DNA from: Dasypus novemcinctus
Lineage: Eukaryota; Chordata; Mammalia; Cingulata; Dasypodidae
Assembly: GCF_030445035.2 (NCBI RefSeq)
Contig: NC_080677.1
Coordinates: forward strand, 155,001,169-155,065,168
Reading direction: 5' to 3'
Length of the DNA stretch: 64,000 nucleotides
The position numbers and the translations under genes were made by a program. Shown piece after piece: positions 11,920 through 26,572 of this stretch (its first letter is position 1; each line of letters begins with the position of its first letter). Below the pieces are notes generated by a model. The model saw only the letters and a program-made list of their open reading frames with translations. It was not told the origin of the DNA and ran no database searches.

Positions 11920-12326
11920 TGTGATGTGTTCATGTGTCAACTTGGCCAGGTTATGGTCCAGTTGTTTGGTCAAGCAAGCACTGGCCTATTTGCTACTGTG
12001 ACGATATTTCCAGAATCATCAGTAAGTTGATTGCATCTAAGGCTGATGGCATCTACAGTCAACTGAGGAGCTTGCCTCCTGCAATGAGGGATGTTGCATC
12101 CAATCAGCTGAAGGCTTTAAAGGGAGGAGTGATGATTTCGGCAGCCAGAAGGGGCACGTTCCATCTCGACCCAGTGAGCCAGCTTCTCCTGGGGAATTCA
12201 CAAAACAAGTTCCCAGCTTCTGGCCTGCCCCATGCAATCTGGACTTGCCGTCCCCACAGTCACATGAGACAACTGCTATTCTATCTCCTGCCAGTTCTGT
12301 TTCCCTAGGGAACCCTGCCTGACACA
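11920..12326 (+). mobile_element. Solo LTR with perfect 5-bp target duplication
   Basis: A 407-bp unit that begins TG and ends CA, flanked by CTGTG at 11915-11919 and 12327-12331. It reads tgtcaacttggccaggttat near the start and cctagggaaccctgcctgac near the end. The 5-bp duplication fits ERVL or MaLR-type LTRs. No internal retroviral sequence is present. The strand is inferred from the terminal wording. Confidence 0.75.
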
Positions 12327-12862
12327 CTGTGGTAGCATCCTCTTTTCATGATATTCTGGTGACTCACACATTTTGGTAAATAGAGCTTATGACAAAAGTT
12401 CCCTGTGGTTATAGCAGGTGGTTTCACAGAAGACAATATTAATGAGATAGTCCAGGCGATTCTCAATACATTCATTCATTTAGTTATGTGAAAATATTAA
12501 TTCACCAAATTCATTTTGTGTCCACTACACAAAGTTAATGGGTAAAATATGAGACTTTTGTTGTGTCTTAGGTGGACCTGGAATATGAAGCAACAGGTTT
12601 TCAGCTAACAGAATATTGAGATACCAGTTCTTATCTACCTATCCTCCTCAAAGCCAGGAATTCATCTCTGCTTGTAAAATTTTAAAATTTGAGCATCATA
12701 TGTAGGAAATTACCAAAATACTTTAATTGTTGTCCGCCTAGGCCTTTTCTCTTCCTAAGCGAATTCTATATAAAGAGGTGCCAAAGGGAAAAACTGTTTT
12801 GCTTTTTAATGCAGTCGGGTGCTTGTCTCCTGGCCTGGCCAGGGGCGGGGGTCCCTGCTCAC

Positions 12863-12987
12863 CATCTCGGAGATCTCGGCGATGTCCTCCCGGTGCTCCC
12901 AGCCCGGAAACATGTTGGTGAACGTCAGCGGCTCCAGCCCCGCGTGGATCAGGTAGGACTTGGGCGGTGGCTTCTTGAGGTTTTTCC
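12863..12987 (-). CDS. SVIL: SVIL coding exon w20, linker to headpiece
   Basis: This 125-nt exon encodes [20 protein letters not shown], then [20 protein letters not shown] and [21 protein letters not shown] closes the gelsolin region (compare F.P.FP.W in villin) and leads into the headpiece linker. The acceptor is gtggagttacag and the donor GATG|gtgagc, phase 0 at the end. Confidence 0.96.
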
Positions 12988-14412
<1,425 letters not shown>

Positions 14413-14844
14413 CAACTCAGTCCTTAGAAAGTTCGAGCAGGAGAAGCCTGTGGGCAGTGTGGGGCATCGGCGGAGCATGCATCTTTGCTTGCTTCTCCTT
14501 TGCCTCCTTCAGCTGTAGGCTGCGGGGCCCTTCCCAGGACCGCCGGGGCGGAGCTGGGGGGGAGAGAGGAGAGGACACAGGTGCCACCGCGAGGCATGCA
14601 GGCTCACCTCCAAAGAGCGTGCTTGAAACTGGAGATGGGGAAGGGGAGGGGTGTAAGGGAATGCCTTACACTCTCGGTGTCACTCTTCTGTCATCTACAA
14701 CCTCTTCAAAAATAAAGTTTATCATATTAAATAAACCAAACCAAACCAAACCCTGGAGAGCGCACCACAGGTGCCCACAGGCTGCTCCTGGCTATGGCTG
14801 CCCAGCAAATGATTTTGCTGTGACTGCTGCTGTTACGGATTTAC

Positions 14845-15130
14845 AGACTGTGGGTACTTCATATAAATAGAATCAAGCAATGGTGGCCCTTCTGCGTCCG
14901 GCTTCGTCCACTCAGCGTCACGTTTTTGAGGTGTAGCCACGTCGTAGTGCGTGTCAGCACGTCACTCCTTCGTGTGGCTGACTGGGACCCACTGAATGGC
15001 TACACCACAATTTGTTTATCCATTCACCTGTGGACGGACATTTGGGCTCTTTCCGTCTTCCGGCTACAGTGAATCCTGCTCCTACGGACACGCGGGCACG
15101 GGCCAGTCCCTGACACCTGTGGGCAGGTTA
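14845..15130 (-). mobile_element. Old L1 3'-region fragment, antisense
   Basis: Contains cttcatataaatagaatcaa, the text tttgtttatccattcacctg and ctacagtgaatcctgctcct, matching the same L1 3' segment as 7036-7315. It is a second independent fossil of the same part of L1. Confidence 0.65.
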
Positions 15131-15303
15131 AGTAGCCGAGCCTCATGCTTTGACCATGGCATGTGGATGCCATCTTCCTTTTGGGGTAGCGGTTAGTATA
15201 GGAAGTGTTTTGGCAGAGATCCTTGGCAAATAGAAACCGCTTAATAAATGCTAAGGTAAGATAAGAAGGCGCGCCTTCCGCTGCCCGGCCTGCGCAGCCT
15301 CAC

Positions 15304-15459
15304 CTGGCTGAGGTGCGCTGTACAGGTCTTCCTGCAGGAAGGGCATAGAGTTGACCACAGAGGGGTCTCGGGCGGGGTATATGAACTCCGTGGCCGAGAA
15401 GTCTCCAGAGGAACTGCTGAGGATGAACAGGCGGGGTGTGAAGTTAAAATTTCCAGGAT
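15304..15459 (-). CDS. SVIL: SVIL coding exon w18, gelsolin-like repeat 5 start
   Basis: A symmetric 156-nt exon (phase 1-1) encoding [20 protein letters not shown], then [20 protein letters not shown] and [26 protein letters not shown] starts the fifth repeat, and FLQEDLYS leads into the core in w19. The acceptor is cttttctttcaaag and the donor CCAG|gtgagg. Confidence 0.96.
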
Positions 15460-15954
15460 CTTTGAAAGAAAAGAGAACAAAGCTAAAGACAAAATGCACA
15501 TCGAAGTACGTTTCAGATAGGCTGAAGAATTAATGTAAAACATGAAATAAAGAATGAGAAGAAAAATCGGTAGGTTTTATCTAGGTTGGTAGGCGGGGAA
15601 GGCTTTTTAAATCATAACAGAAGAAGTCATTGAAAGGGAAGAGACTTATGTGTTCACTGCATAAAAATGAAACATTACATTGTAGGCAAAAATGGAACAG
15701 AATGAAGAGGCAATTAACTAAAAGGGGAAATAGTAATATATAGCAATTTGCTGATATCTTTAATACACGAAGGAATATAGTAAGGAAAAGATAAACACCT
15801 TAGGAAGAGCATCTAAAAGGCACAATAAAACATTCACCAAAGGAGAGATACAAGTGGCTAAAATAGATGTATGTGTTTTCCAGTAATTCTAATTTAAAAC
15901 AACGTTCAAATGTCAGTGTCCTCAGCAATTTAGTGACGAGAACAAGATGGTGCT

Positions 15955-16412
15955 CTGAGTTTATGATTAAGCTGGGAAATGTATGTTACACTTCTGAATA
16001 TTGCCGGTGAGAATGAAACTTGGTGCTAATTTTCGGGGGGGACCATAAGAGTTTTAGAACTTTAACACAGCAGTTCCATATCTAGGAATCTATCGTCATT
16101 AGGAATGAATGCAGACAGTTACTTTGAAAATTGTTTACAACTGCATTATTACATAATAATGAGAAACTGGGAACGACTCAAGACTCTAACCACAGGAGAC
16201 TGGCTAAGTAGAGGTATGTTCACTGTATACACCCTGCGGCCATTAAAAATCAAAATATCAACAACTTGGGAAAACAGTAAATAAAGGGGGAAAGCAGGTT
16301 ACAAAACAGTAGGTATAATATGACCCAGATTTTATTTAAAAAAATAGATACGTATATATACCATAGAGAAATGTTAATTCTGGTGACCTCTGAGAAGTGT
16401 GATTGTAAGTGT
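15955..16412 (+). mobile_element. Old L1 3'-region fragment
   Basis: Reads acagcagttccatatctagg, ataataatgagaaactggga, ccattaaaaatcaaaatatc and a later atatgacccagattttattt. These match the late ORF2 and 3' part of an ancient L1 in sense orientation. No usable frame survives. Confidence 0.55.
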
Positions 16413-16424
16413 CTGATATTCTTT

Positions 16425-16525
16425 CTTTTGTTCTTTTTTCAAAGGAGGTACCAGGGATTGAACTTAGGACCTTGTACATGGAACATGGGAAGGAGGTGCT
16501 CAGCTCCTGAGCTACACCCCCTACC
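16425..16525 (-). mobile_element. Complete short DAS-type SINE with target duplication
   Basis: On the minus strand this reads a tRNA-Ala-like body (gtgtagctcaggagctgagc, then box B-like gttcaatccctgg) with an A-rich 3' tail. It is flanked by CTGATATTCTTT (16413-16424) and CTGATTTTCTTT (16526-16537), a 12-bp duplication with one mismatch. It shows that this SINE family can be only about 100 bp long. Confidence 0.8.
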
Positions 16526-16600
16526 CTGATTTTCTTTTTTTTAAAAACTTGTCTCTTTCACACATTTTCTGTCATCAACATGTATTATGTTTCAAAAGCG

Positions 16601-16642
16601 AAATAACGGTTTCTAAAAAGCAAATAACGGTTTCTAAAAAGC
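16601..16642 (+). repeat. 21-bp tandem duplication
   Basis: AAATAACGGTTTCTAAAAAG plus one C is repeated exactly twice in tandem. A recent local duplication. Confidence 0.9.
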
Positions 16643-16669
16643 ACTTTGGGCAAGGTGAAAACTCTCGTG

Positions 16670-16775
16670 CCTCAGTTTCCTCATTTGTAAAGCTGGTTAA
16701 GTGCTGGGTTGTGTGGATTAAATGAGTTAATACTTGAAGGTTCTTAGTGCCAGGCTCATTGCTCCTGCTTCGTAA
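16670..16775 (+). repeat. MIR SINE
   Basis: Reads gcctcagtttcctcatttgt, aaagctggttaagtg, attaaatgagttaatac and cttagtgccaggctcattgc in MIR order. Confidence 0.75.
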
Positions 16776-16960
16776 TCACTAGCTTTTCTCCTTATGTGTA
16801 TCTGTGTTTTAAGAAAAGCCAGCAGCAAACTGTGGCACTGCTCGTCTGGCATCCTGTGCTCTCTCTTCCAGCTCTACCGCCTTATAAGGCGCCACACACG
16901 CCATCTCTCCCACGGAGCCGTATCCCTTTTCCCGGGAGGAAGGAGCTTTATTCCTTTTTA

Positions 16961-17317
<357 letters not shown>

Positions 17318-17489
17318 CTACACTGGTGCACCGCTTCTCTTCCACCTCCTAAATGAGTGCAACGTGCTCCTCAGGGCGCATGCGGGCAAGGGGCGTTTGC
17401 TCCCTGGCCCTGCCTGGGGAGGGATGTCCGGTCACCTGACTGGGGGGTGACAATGATATATGTTTCCACATCGCGCTGCACGCTGGATG

Positions 17490-17620
17490 CTACTTGTCCT
17501 CTGCAGCTAGAATGTAAGCCTCAGGAGGACAGAGACCTGCACGCGCTTACTGCTAAGCCCATAGTCCCTAACCCGGGCCTTGGCCCAAAGCAGGGGCCCA
17601 GGAATTACCGGGTGAGTGAA
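17490..17620 (+). repeat. L2-like LINE fragment
   Basis: The order agaatgtaagcctcaggagg, acagagacctgcac and ggcccaaagcaggggcccag resembles the L2 3' section (gtaagctccttgagggcagg...). Confidence 0.5.
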
Positions 17621-17639
17621 AGAGTGGACTTACTGGTGT

Positions 17640-18045
17640 TCTGCTGGGGAACTATTGTGATTGGTAATGGAAGAAATTGTAGAACTGAGGTGGAGAAAGT
17701 GGCCACGGTAGCTGCTGAGGGTAGGGAGAGGGAAGAAGAGATGTGATGTGGGGGCATTTTCAGGACTTGGAGTTGTCCCGGGTGGTGCTGCAGGGACAGA
17801 TGCTGGACATTGTATGTCCTGCCATGGCCCACTGGGTGGACTGGGGGAGAGTGTAAACTACAATGTAAACCATTATCCATGTGGTGCAGCAGCGCTCCCA
17901 AATGTCTTCACCAAATGCAATGAATGTCTCACGATGATGAAAGAGGCTGTTGATGTGGGAGGAGTGGGGTGAGGGGGGTGGGGGGTATACGGGGACCTCT
18001 TACATTTTTTGAATGTAAGATTTAAAAGAAAATAAAGAAGAGGGA
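17640..18045 (+). mobile_element. Poly(A) retrotransposon 3' end, subfamily 2 (L1-like)
   Basis: Starts near gggaactattgtgattggta, contains ggcattttcaggacttggag, ccattatccatgtggtgcag and aaagaggctgttgatgtggg, and ends tgaatgtaagatttaaaaga with an A-rich tail. The body agrees with the copies at 36890, 45060 (reverse) and 60236. Confidence 0.7.
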
Positions 18046-19080
18046 AAAATCCCCAGGTGCCTCTGAGTCCCTCCCTGCACTTTGCTGGCTGTCCCCCGCA
18101 CCCCCGTGCCTCGCCTGAAGGCTGCTGCATTGATGAGACCCTCTGCTCTGGATCTGTGCCTGCTGGGTGGTCCGCTGCCCCCATGTTCCTCGAGGACCTC
18201 CCCATGCAGTGCCACATGCCATGGCAACCACGGGGCAGCACGTCCAGGCTGCACTGCCGTGGCGCCCAGAGACGGCGTTTACCAAACCACACTCGGCTGG
18301 TGCACAGCCGGGACGCTGTGAGGTGCCCCCGGGTCTGTGGATGGGGTTCCTCTGATGGCTGTGATTCCCACTCTGCATGGCTTCTGGGAAGGGCAGAGCG
18401 TCCCGTGCAGGCCACCCCACAGGAGTGCCGAGGACGTGGCGGCACACCTCGGCCTGACTTCCCTGGCCTCGGGTTCACTTCCTGAGTTCCTTACTGTGCT
18501 GTGCCATGACGTGCCTTATCCGTTCCAGGGGCTGGCCGTGGGCGCCCGCCTGGAGGAGGAAGTGCAGCCCCTGGGCAGCCTGGTGTGCTGCCTTCAGGAG
18601 CAGCTTCCCAGCCTGACCCCGGTGGTGACCTGACAAACTCTTGTCAACGCTCCAGGGCTCTGTCAGAGCGAGAACTCTGAATCCCTAAACGTATCTGAAT
18701 ATCCTTCAATATCAAAGGACCCCAAACTTTGTAATTCAACAGCTGCATTGTGCCTATAAAGAAAATAAAGTACCAGCTGGAGTCATTTCCCTTGCCCTCC
18801 ACCCTGTCTTTTAGGAAAAAAAAAATGTATACCTGAAAAATACTTGGACAGTGTGGCTTATGTGAGCAGGTAAATCCTCAGCAAGGCTCGCGCCTGGGGG
18901 TTTGGAGTTGGCTGGCAGCATTTATAGCCATCCCTGGCTGAGGTCACTTTAAGCACACAGGGGTTTCCCCCGGGACCCTTGGAAATCCCTTCACCTTAAC
19001 CTGCCTGCACCCCCATAAATCATGGGGTCCCCTAGGAGGCCCCTTGGGCTGGAGCCTTTGTTCCGGGGACACGATACTCA

Positions 19081-19956
<876 letters not shown>

Positions 19957-20604
19957 CTAAAGCAGAAGACATTGGAAAAAGATAACACTTATTGGATGTT
20001 CAAAATCATAAACATAGCACAAGACTATGATAGAAAATTTGAAAACGATCAAAGAATACAAACAACAGCCAATGATAATACTAGAATCTACAGGTAACGA
20101 CTACTAAATTTCAAGTGCATAAGCCTCCAAGTATTTTTCAATTTTCAGGTAAGAGCTTGACCAAAAGGGGGAAATGGTAAATACAGTTGAATTTTTATGA
20201 CTCGGTGATTTCAAAGTGAGTCGGGAGGTCATTCCAGAGGTTACGCTGATGCATGGCTCAGCAGCTCTCCTTGACTGCCACAGTAAACAGTGCCTCCAAG
20301 AGTGGGGCTCCTGAGGGCTCTAGAGACATCCAGAAACTGTAAGCAAGGCAGACAGCTCAGGAATTGGCACCCTATCAGCAGGCCTTTCTTAGGAATTTAT
20401 GCTCCCCAGTTTAACAGACTTAAGACTCATTTATAGGTTCTCTACACATGGCTTTTCTGCCCCTTTTATTTGAACCCATAATTAGCACTATACTTGATAA
20501 ATATATGTCCCAGAGCCTTAAATCTTTGGTCTGTCCATGTGCCAGTTGAGCCCTGAATTTCAGCAGAGTTGTAACACCTACTCTCCAGTTCATTGGACTC
20601 ACTC

Positions 20605-21220
20605 AGGACAACTGACAAGGAGATGATGATGGACAATGCCCATCCCAAGGAACAGAGAGGTGTGCAACTGCAAGCAAGAGAGTTCCATCCATCTGCCCAT
20701 GGGATCTATGCCCCTTCTCACTTAAAAACAGGGTGGGCATCACTATCCCTCAATCCTAAAGATTGGGGAACGAACAATGGACTAAAATAGACATTATTAT
20801 TCTTTTATAGACTTACTATCATTCTGGCCATAGAAGAACTTTATTATTGATGGCAGTGACTACCAGAGGTTCTGAGGGATGGAAGAGGGAAAAATAGGTG
20901 TAATGGGAATATTTTCAGGACTTTGGATTTGTCCTGCATGACACTGCAGTGACCGATACAGGCCATTGTATATTTTGTCATAACTTACAAAATTGTGTGG
21001 GACAGAGTGTAAACTACAATGTAAACTATAGTCCATGGTTAGTAACAATGCTTCCATATGTGTTCATCAATTGTAACAAATGTACCACACTAATGAAAGA
21101 TGTTGTTAATGTGGGGAGGGTGGGAGGGAGAGGGAGTGGGGCATATGGGAATCCCTTACATTTTTAATGTAGCATTTATGTAACCTAAAGCGTCTTTAAA
21201 AATAAAAAAAAAGTTAATAA
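20605..21220 (+). mobile_element. Poly(A) retrotransposon 3' end, subfamily 1, longest copy
   Basis: It shares the block gatgatgatggacaa..cccatcccaaggaacag with the copy at 44509. It continues through atttgtcctgcatgacactg, ctatagtccatggttagtaa and gatgttgttaatgtgggga to an A-rich end. The shared upstream block shows the family extends well beyond the common 300-bp core. The 5' edge may lie further left. Confidence 0.65.
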
Positions 21221-22259
21221 AAAAATATTTTTCAGGTATACATTTTTTTTCTAACCAAAAATAGGACTGTTGTTTAATGTTGCTCTACACCTGATTTCTC
21301 CTTCAGTGTTTTTCTAGGTCATCAAATGTCCTTTCAAAACCTGAGAGTTGATGGTTTAAGGGTATTCCATGGTATCAGTGTGCCATGAGGGATTTAAGCA
21401 CATTTTTCATCAAACACAAGTGTCGGCAATGAGAACGACCAATCACTGACGTGGCGATTCTGGGGAAAAATGCTGTCATTTGCAACCATCCCAGGAGTCT
21501 CCTCACAGAGGGATGAGCTGACACACGTGGCCTCTCCCTTGCCCGCGAACGTGGCTCTCCTATCAGGCGCGAGCAGCTCAGGACTAGGGCGATTCACCTA
21601 ACTCTCGCTTGGGCAAGACAAAGTTTTCCCTTGAAGAGGAGACTGTCTATTGAGCCCGGAGGGTGGGAGCACGAGGGAGTCAGCATTTCTCCCTGAGGCC
21701 CCATTTCGCATAGCCAAGGGCCATTTTGTGGCAGTTTTGTATGTCTAACACGATTTTCCATCTGTTGTGCTGGTACAAAAAAGTAATGCTCAAACTAGAG
21801 GGGTTAAAGCTCAGAACTCTCTGGATGATTCTGAAGGCATGAATAAAACATATTCATTCCTGATCCTCCAAAGAGAAGCAGCACAGCTTTTCCCAAAAAA
21901 CAAAGGGTAGTTGAAACCACCCACTGTTAGAAAAAAATTAAAATGTAATTACTGCTTAAAACTATTTTTACAATATAGTCTGGTAGAAAAGATGCGTTTA
22001 AATATTTTTTAGGGAAAGTGATTTGTTCTTAGAGCTTTGGAAGGCTGAGAGAGCACTGATCTATTTCTGGAGAAAATTCCTCTTTTCTCTTTCCTCAATG
22101 CTATGGCTAACCATTCATCTAGGACAGCAAAAATATTTGAACATGGTGTTATGCTCTCCAGAAGCCCAGAGTGAACTCTTCATTACTGGTACTATAGAAT
22201 AGGACACAAGACAGGGATAACCCAGATGTTAAGAAGAGATGTTTGCCAAACAAGTATAC

Positions 22260-22745
22260 ATTTCCAGCCTGATGCAGGCACTGGGGTTAAAATGAGGGGA
22301 CACCCACTGCCCCTCTCGTGCTTGCAGGGGGAAGGTGGATAATGGATGAGCACACAACATAGCTATATAGTCTTACCTAGCAGTAGGTGCTATGGAAACA
22401 AGGCACAGAAAATGGATGAGACTGTTGGGGAGATGGGGAGGGATTTGGATATAATAGGGAAGCAACGTCTGAAGAGGAACCTGCATCGTATGAGGCTAAG
22501 AGTTGTGTATGGATCTAGGGGAAATGGTGCAAAGGCCCTGGGGCAGGTGGGACGAAGTAAGTCTGAGGAAGGGCAAGAAGGCAATGTGGTCGGAGTGGCT
22601 GGGGCAGATGCAGAGGGGAGGAGGAGGTGGAAGAGGGGGTCTGGGAAGACCACGGGGGTCCTGGAGACCACTGGAGGGGTATTTAGATTGTCATCTAAAT
22701 ATGATGGAGGGTAAAGCAGTGACACAATCTGATTATGTTCCAGAA
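22260..22745 (+). repeat. L2-like LINE fragment
   Basis: Reads gatgcaggcactggggttaa early, ggcaaaggccctggggcagg-like wording in the middle (gtgcaaaggccctggggcag) and cagtgacacaatctgatta at the end, the usual order in L2 copies. Diverged. Confidence 0.55.
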
Positions 22746-22799
22746 AAATCACTCGGGCTGCTGGGAGGAACACAGACTATGTAAGAATCCTCAATTTTC

Positions 22800-23110
22800 C
22801 CAATAATTTCTGATATATCCTTAGATTTGTGAAACTGAAATAACTGATTGAAAGTCATATGCATTTTAAGATTCTTGAGTCAAAACTGCTTTCAGAAGGG
22901 CTGTACCAACTGACACTTCTCCACAGAGGCACACAAGGGTACCACCCGACTGCGCCCTTGCCAATCCCGGATCGACCCTTTTGAATATCTCTACCAACTT
23001 GAGAAGTGGAAAATGGCACCAATTTAAAATCTTTTTATTTTTAGTTAGGTGGAAACTTAAAAACTTACCCACTGGCCATTTGTACTTGCTTGTGGACTTA
23101 CTATTTACAG
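22800..23110 (-). mobile_element. Old L1 3'-region fragment, antisense
   Basis: The order tgtaccaactgacacttctc, cttgccaatcccggatcgac, aatttaaaatctttttattt and actggccatttgtacttgct follows the reverse of an L1M 3' region (accaatttacactcccacca...gccatttgta). Confidence 0.45.
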
Positions 23111-23269
23111 GTACAACATTGTGTTTAAAGTCAGCCTTCAGCTGCGGGATCTACCTGGCCGAGCGGTAGAGAGATGAAGTCCAGCACAGACTGCTCTCTG
23201 GAGAAGCCAGATCAGGGCTCAAAGTGCTTTGGACAACCCTTGCCTTTGTTCACTGGAATCGGGCGGTTA

Positions 23270-23548
<279 letters not shown>

Positions 23549-24249
23549 CTACGAGGACAAATGGTGAAGAAATAGCTTCAGGACACCGGGCTGAGGAGCA
23601 ATCACTCACAAACCGCAGGAATATACCTCTGGGTACCAGAGAAGAGAAAAACCACCTTCCTTCCAGGTAAGGGACCCAGAGCCTCCAACAAGAGAACACT
23701 GATCTGAACTCTAAGAAAAACGCCTGTCCATCTTGGAGGAGGGTGACAGGCCCTTCAAGTGCGGGACAAAGGAAAAATGTGGCAGTGAGAGCAGGGCCCA
23801 CGCCTCACAAAGAGACGCTCCTTTTCCGACTCACGCCATCCTTTGGCGAAAGACTAGCCGGTGGAGAAGAGATATTGAAAACAACAGCTGGGCCAGCTTT
23901 AAGCACGAAGGAAAACATTTAGACACTTAGAACTCTTCCAGTAAAAAAAGAAAATGGAGACGTTTCCAAGTTCTGTCAGAAATGGCACCAATAAACTGCT
24001 AATGTATCACTTTCATAAAATAATCTGGGATTTCAATAATGTCTGTCACAGGGTTGTAGCCAGGATCAAGAGCTGATTACCCTTCCTGCCTGGCTGCCCT
24101 CGTCGGCGCTCAGTAAACATGAGCGGCACACGCAGCGCAAACGCCAGCTGCTGGCTCTGAAGAGCAGCCGTGGAAAGTTAATTGGGCAAACGGTCATCTT
24201 ACAGGATTTCAGTCCTCAAAATCTCTAACTTCAGGGATGTGTTTAACTC

Positions 24250-24390
24250 TCAATTGCCCTCATCCATTCCTTCGACGATTATTTACTGAGCACTTACTCT
24301 TTTGGAAAGCTGGGGTTTACACAGATGGTCCCTGCTGGCATTCTAGTTGGGGGAGATGGACAATAAAGGAAGAGATGAACATGGTCAATG
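24250..24390 (+). repeat. L2 3'-end fragment
   Basis: Reads cgattatttactgagcactt, gatggtccctgctggcattc and agttgggggagatggacaat in the order typical of the L2 3' region. Confidence 0.65.
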
Positions 24391-26132
24391 CCGAGAGAGC
24401 AGGCAGGGGGATGGGACTCAGTGCGGATGGAGGCCAATGGACTTCTGTGGAGGGCAGGTCTTTGGAGATGGGTGACACTGGGTCCCAGTGACTCGGCAGT
24501 GGAGCCTTCTGGGCCGAGGGTCAGGAGGCCAGATTCCCGACTCCAGGGCCCGGGCGGTCCCAGTGTGTGGGATCAACACTGGGAGATCACAGGTGGTCAG
24601 AACGTCCATGCACATTAAAAACTATTTAAAATAGCTTTGATTTCTCTAGTTCCACGTTCCCCCAGTTTGTCTTAATTCTGATTCCATTTTCAAAACCACA
24701 GTTGTATTGCGGTTTGAAGATAAGAAGAAAGAAAACCCACTCGTTTTAAGTTCTTAGGAGGTCAGAGGCCATATTTATTTAATTTTTTGGTCCTGTGTTA
24801 GCCAAATACTGTAGAAAACAGTTTTCATAAAAGATGACGATAATTTCTCAAAATATTTTGCATAAGCACAGCCTTTAGTGCCATCTACTGAGGATCTGAA
24901 CTGGGCAGGTTTGTGTATTTTTAAGTGCACAAAGTAAAAGAGGAACAGGGCATGAATAGATTACATACCAATCCCCAATTAATTTGAAAGCCATTCAGTG
25001 GAAGTTTCTGCTAATTTAAGGAACAAAAACTTGCCTGAAGTTAGCGATCCCATTCTTCAAAGTAATGAAAATTAGGAGCCTCAACTAGTGCTGGGGAATG
25101 ATATGCTCAAACTGGATCGGAACAGTTGATATATACCTTAATATTCGTTAGCCTTTAAATACATTGTGTAAAGGCACATTCATGCCCAAATAGCCACCTC
25201 TTACATCCTAACTTTCTAAAGCAGACTTGAGGACGTATACCTACAACAGAATGGCATTTATTTAAAAATATTTCATGAAACAGTTTTGTTCACTCATTTC
25301 CTCAAGATCCTCACATTTGAGCCTACAAAACGCAACTTCATTTCTTTACAGCCTCTTTAGACCCCAGTAAAGCACTGAGGCCTCACGCCCACAGGACACT
25401 TTTGAGAGTTTGCAGCGAATCGTTCTCGGTTTAGGAAAAACAGCAAACGGCGGTGTGAGGAGGTGCTCGTGGTCAGCGGCCCTGCACCGGGAGCGCTTTA
25501 CTGAGCACTGGCTTGGCCCAGCCGCATGTGGGGCAGTCCAACAAGTGGCCCGTCCTGCAGCACCTGGATGTCACTGGGGAGACCACTGGCCGCTGGCCCC
25601 TGCCCCTTCTCTGGCCACCACCGCTCCCTTCCCTTGTGGCCAGCGGGGTCAGCGGGGATGAGCTGCTGCAGCTGCTGCTTCAGTTGAGCCGGCCCCGGAG
25701 TCGCGGCGCCACTGGCCAGCCCTCCAGGGACAGCTCCGGGGACCGCAAATGCCACGGCCCGTGCTTTTCTGCTCCCAGAGGGAAGGCCTAGAGTTGCATG
25801 CGCCCTGCTCTAATTTAATTCTCCACAGCTGGACTTCTTCAAAGTTGTCACTTTCCTCGTAAAGATACTGGGGATCTGGCTGTGAGCTGCGCGTTGTGGG
25901 TATTGGAAAGAAATCCAGAAAGCACTTGCCCGGGTCAAATCATGATTTTGATGGGCTGCTAAGTAAATAGTCTCTGCAGGTCTTGGAAATTTCAGGTTTA
26001 TTGTTTTTAATTAATTTGCTTTAATATAATTTCATCCAGCCATTCACTCACCATTCCTACTTTCTCATAACTAACAGCTAAGGTAAGAAAACCGCTATGT
26101 TGCAAACCCTGAAGCCCTGTGGTCTCCTTTTA

Positions 26133-26572
26133 CAAAGCACGTGGCTCCTTTCTTTTATTTATTTATTATTTATTTATTTCTCTCCCCTCTCCCCCCACCC
26201 CAGTTGTTTGTTCTCTGTGTCTATTTGCTGTGTCTTCTTTGTCCGCTTCTATTGTTGTCAGTGGCACGGGAATCTCTGTTTCTTCTTGTTGTGTCATCTT
26301 GTTGTGTCAGCTCTCTGTGTGAGCGGCACCATTCCTGGGCAGGCTGCACTTTCTTTCGTGCTGGGCGGCTCTCCTTATGGGGTGCACTCCTTGCACGTGG
26401 GGCTCCCCTACGTGGGGGACACCCCTGCGTGGTGCTGCACTCCTTGCGTGCATCAGTGCTGTGCATGGGCCAGCTCCACACGGGTCAAGGAGGCCCAGGG
26501 TTTGAACCGCGGACCTCCCATGTGGTAGATGGACGCCCTAACTGCTGGGCCAAGACCGCCGCCACATGGCTC
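26133..26572 (-). mobile_element. Long DAS-type SINE (tRNA-Ala-derived), nearly complete
   Basis: On the minus strand it begins ggcggcggtcttggcccagc, with ttagggcgtccatctaccac, ggtccgcggttcaaaccctg (box B), then the CpG-decayed middle with repeated caaggagtgca wording. It ends agagaaataaataaataata with an A/T-rich tail. This is the form I know from armadillo DNA, and it is the best single clue to the organism. Confidence 0.85.

Larger units (their letters stand above)
10202..12862 (-). other. SVIL: SVIL intron 20
   Basis: A 2.66-kb intron containing an A/T-rich low-complexity patch (10540-10690), a MIR (10870-11060), one xenarthran poly(A) repeat (11500-11815) and a solo LTR (11920-12326). 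The rest shows nothing I recognise. Confidence 0.9.

Noticed and set aside
16425..16525. Possible tRNA-Ala gene
   Set aside because: Box A and B-like text is present, but an A-rich tail and flanking direct repeats show a SINE; the cloverleaf is not intact.
25498..25755. Minus-strand frame with DIQVLQ resembling the start of exon w15 (VQVLQG)
   Set aside because: The match stops after a few residues, the position is upstream of w14 and so in the wrong order, and the true w15 was found at 19851-19956 with correct phase and splice sites.
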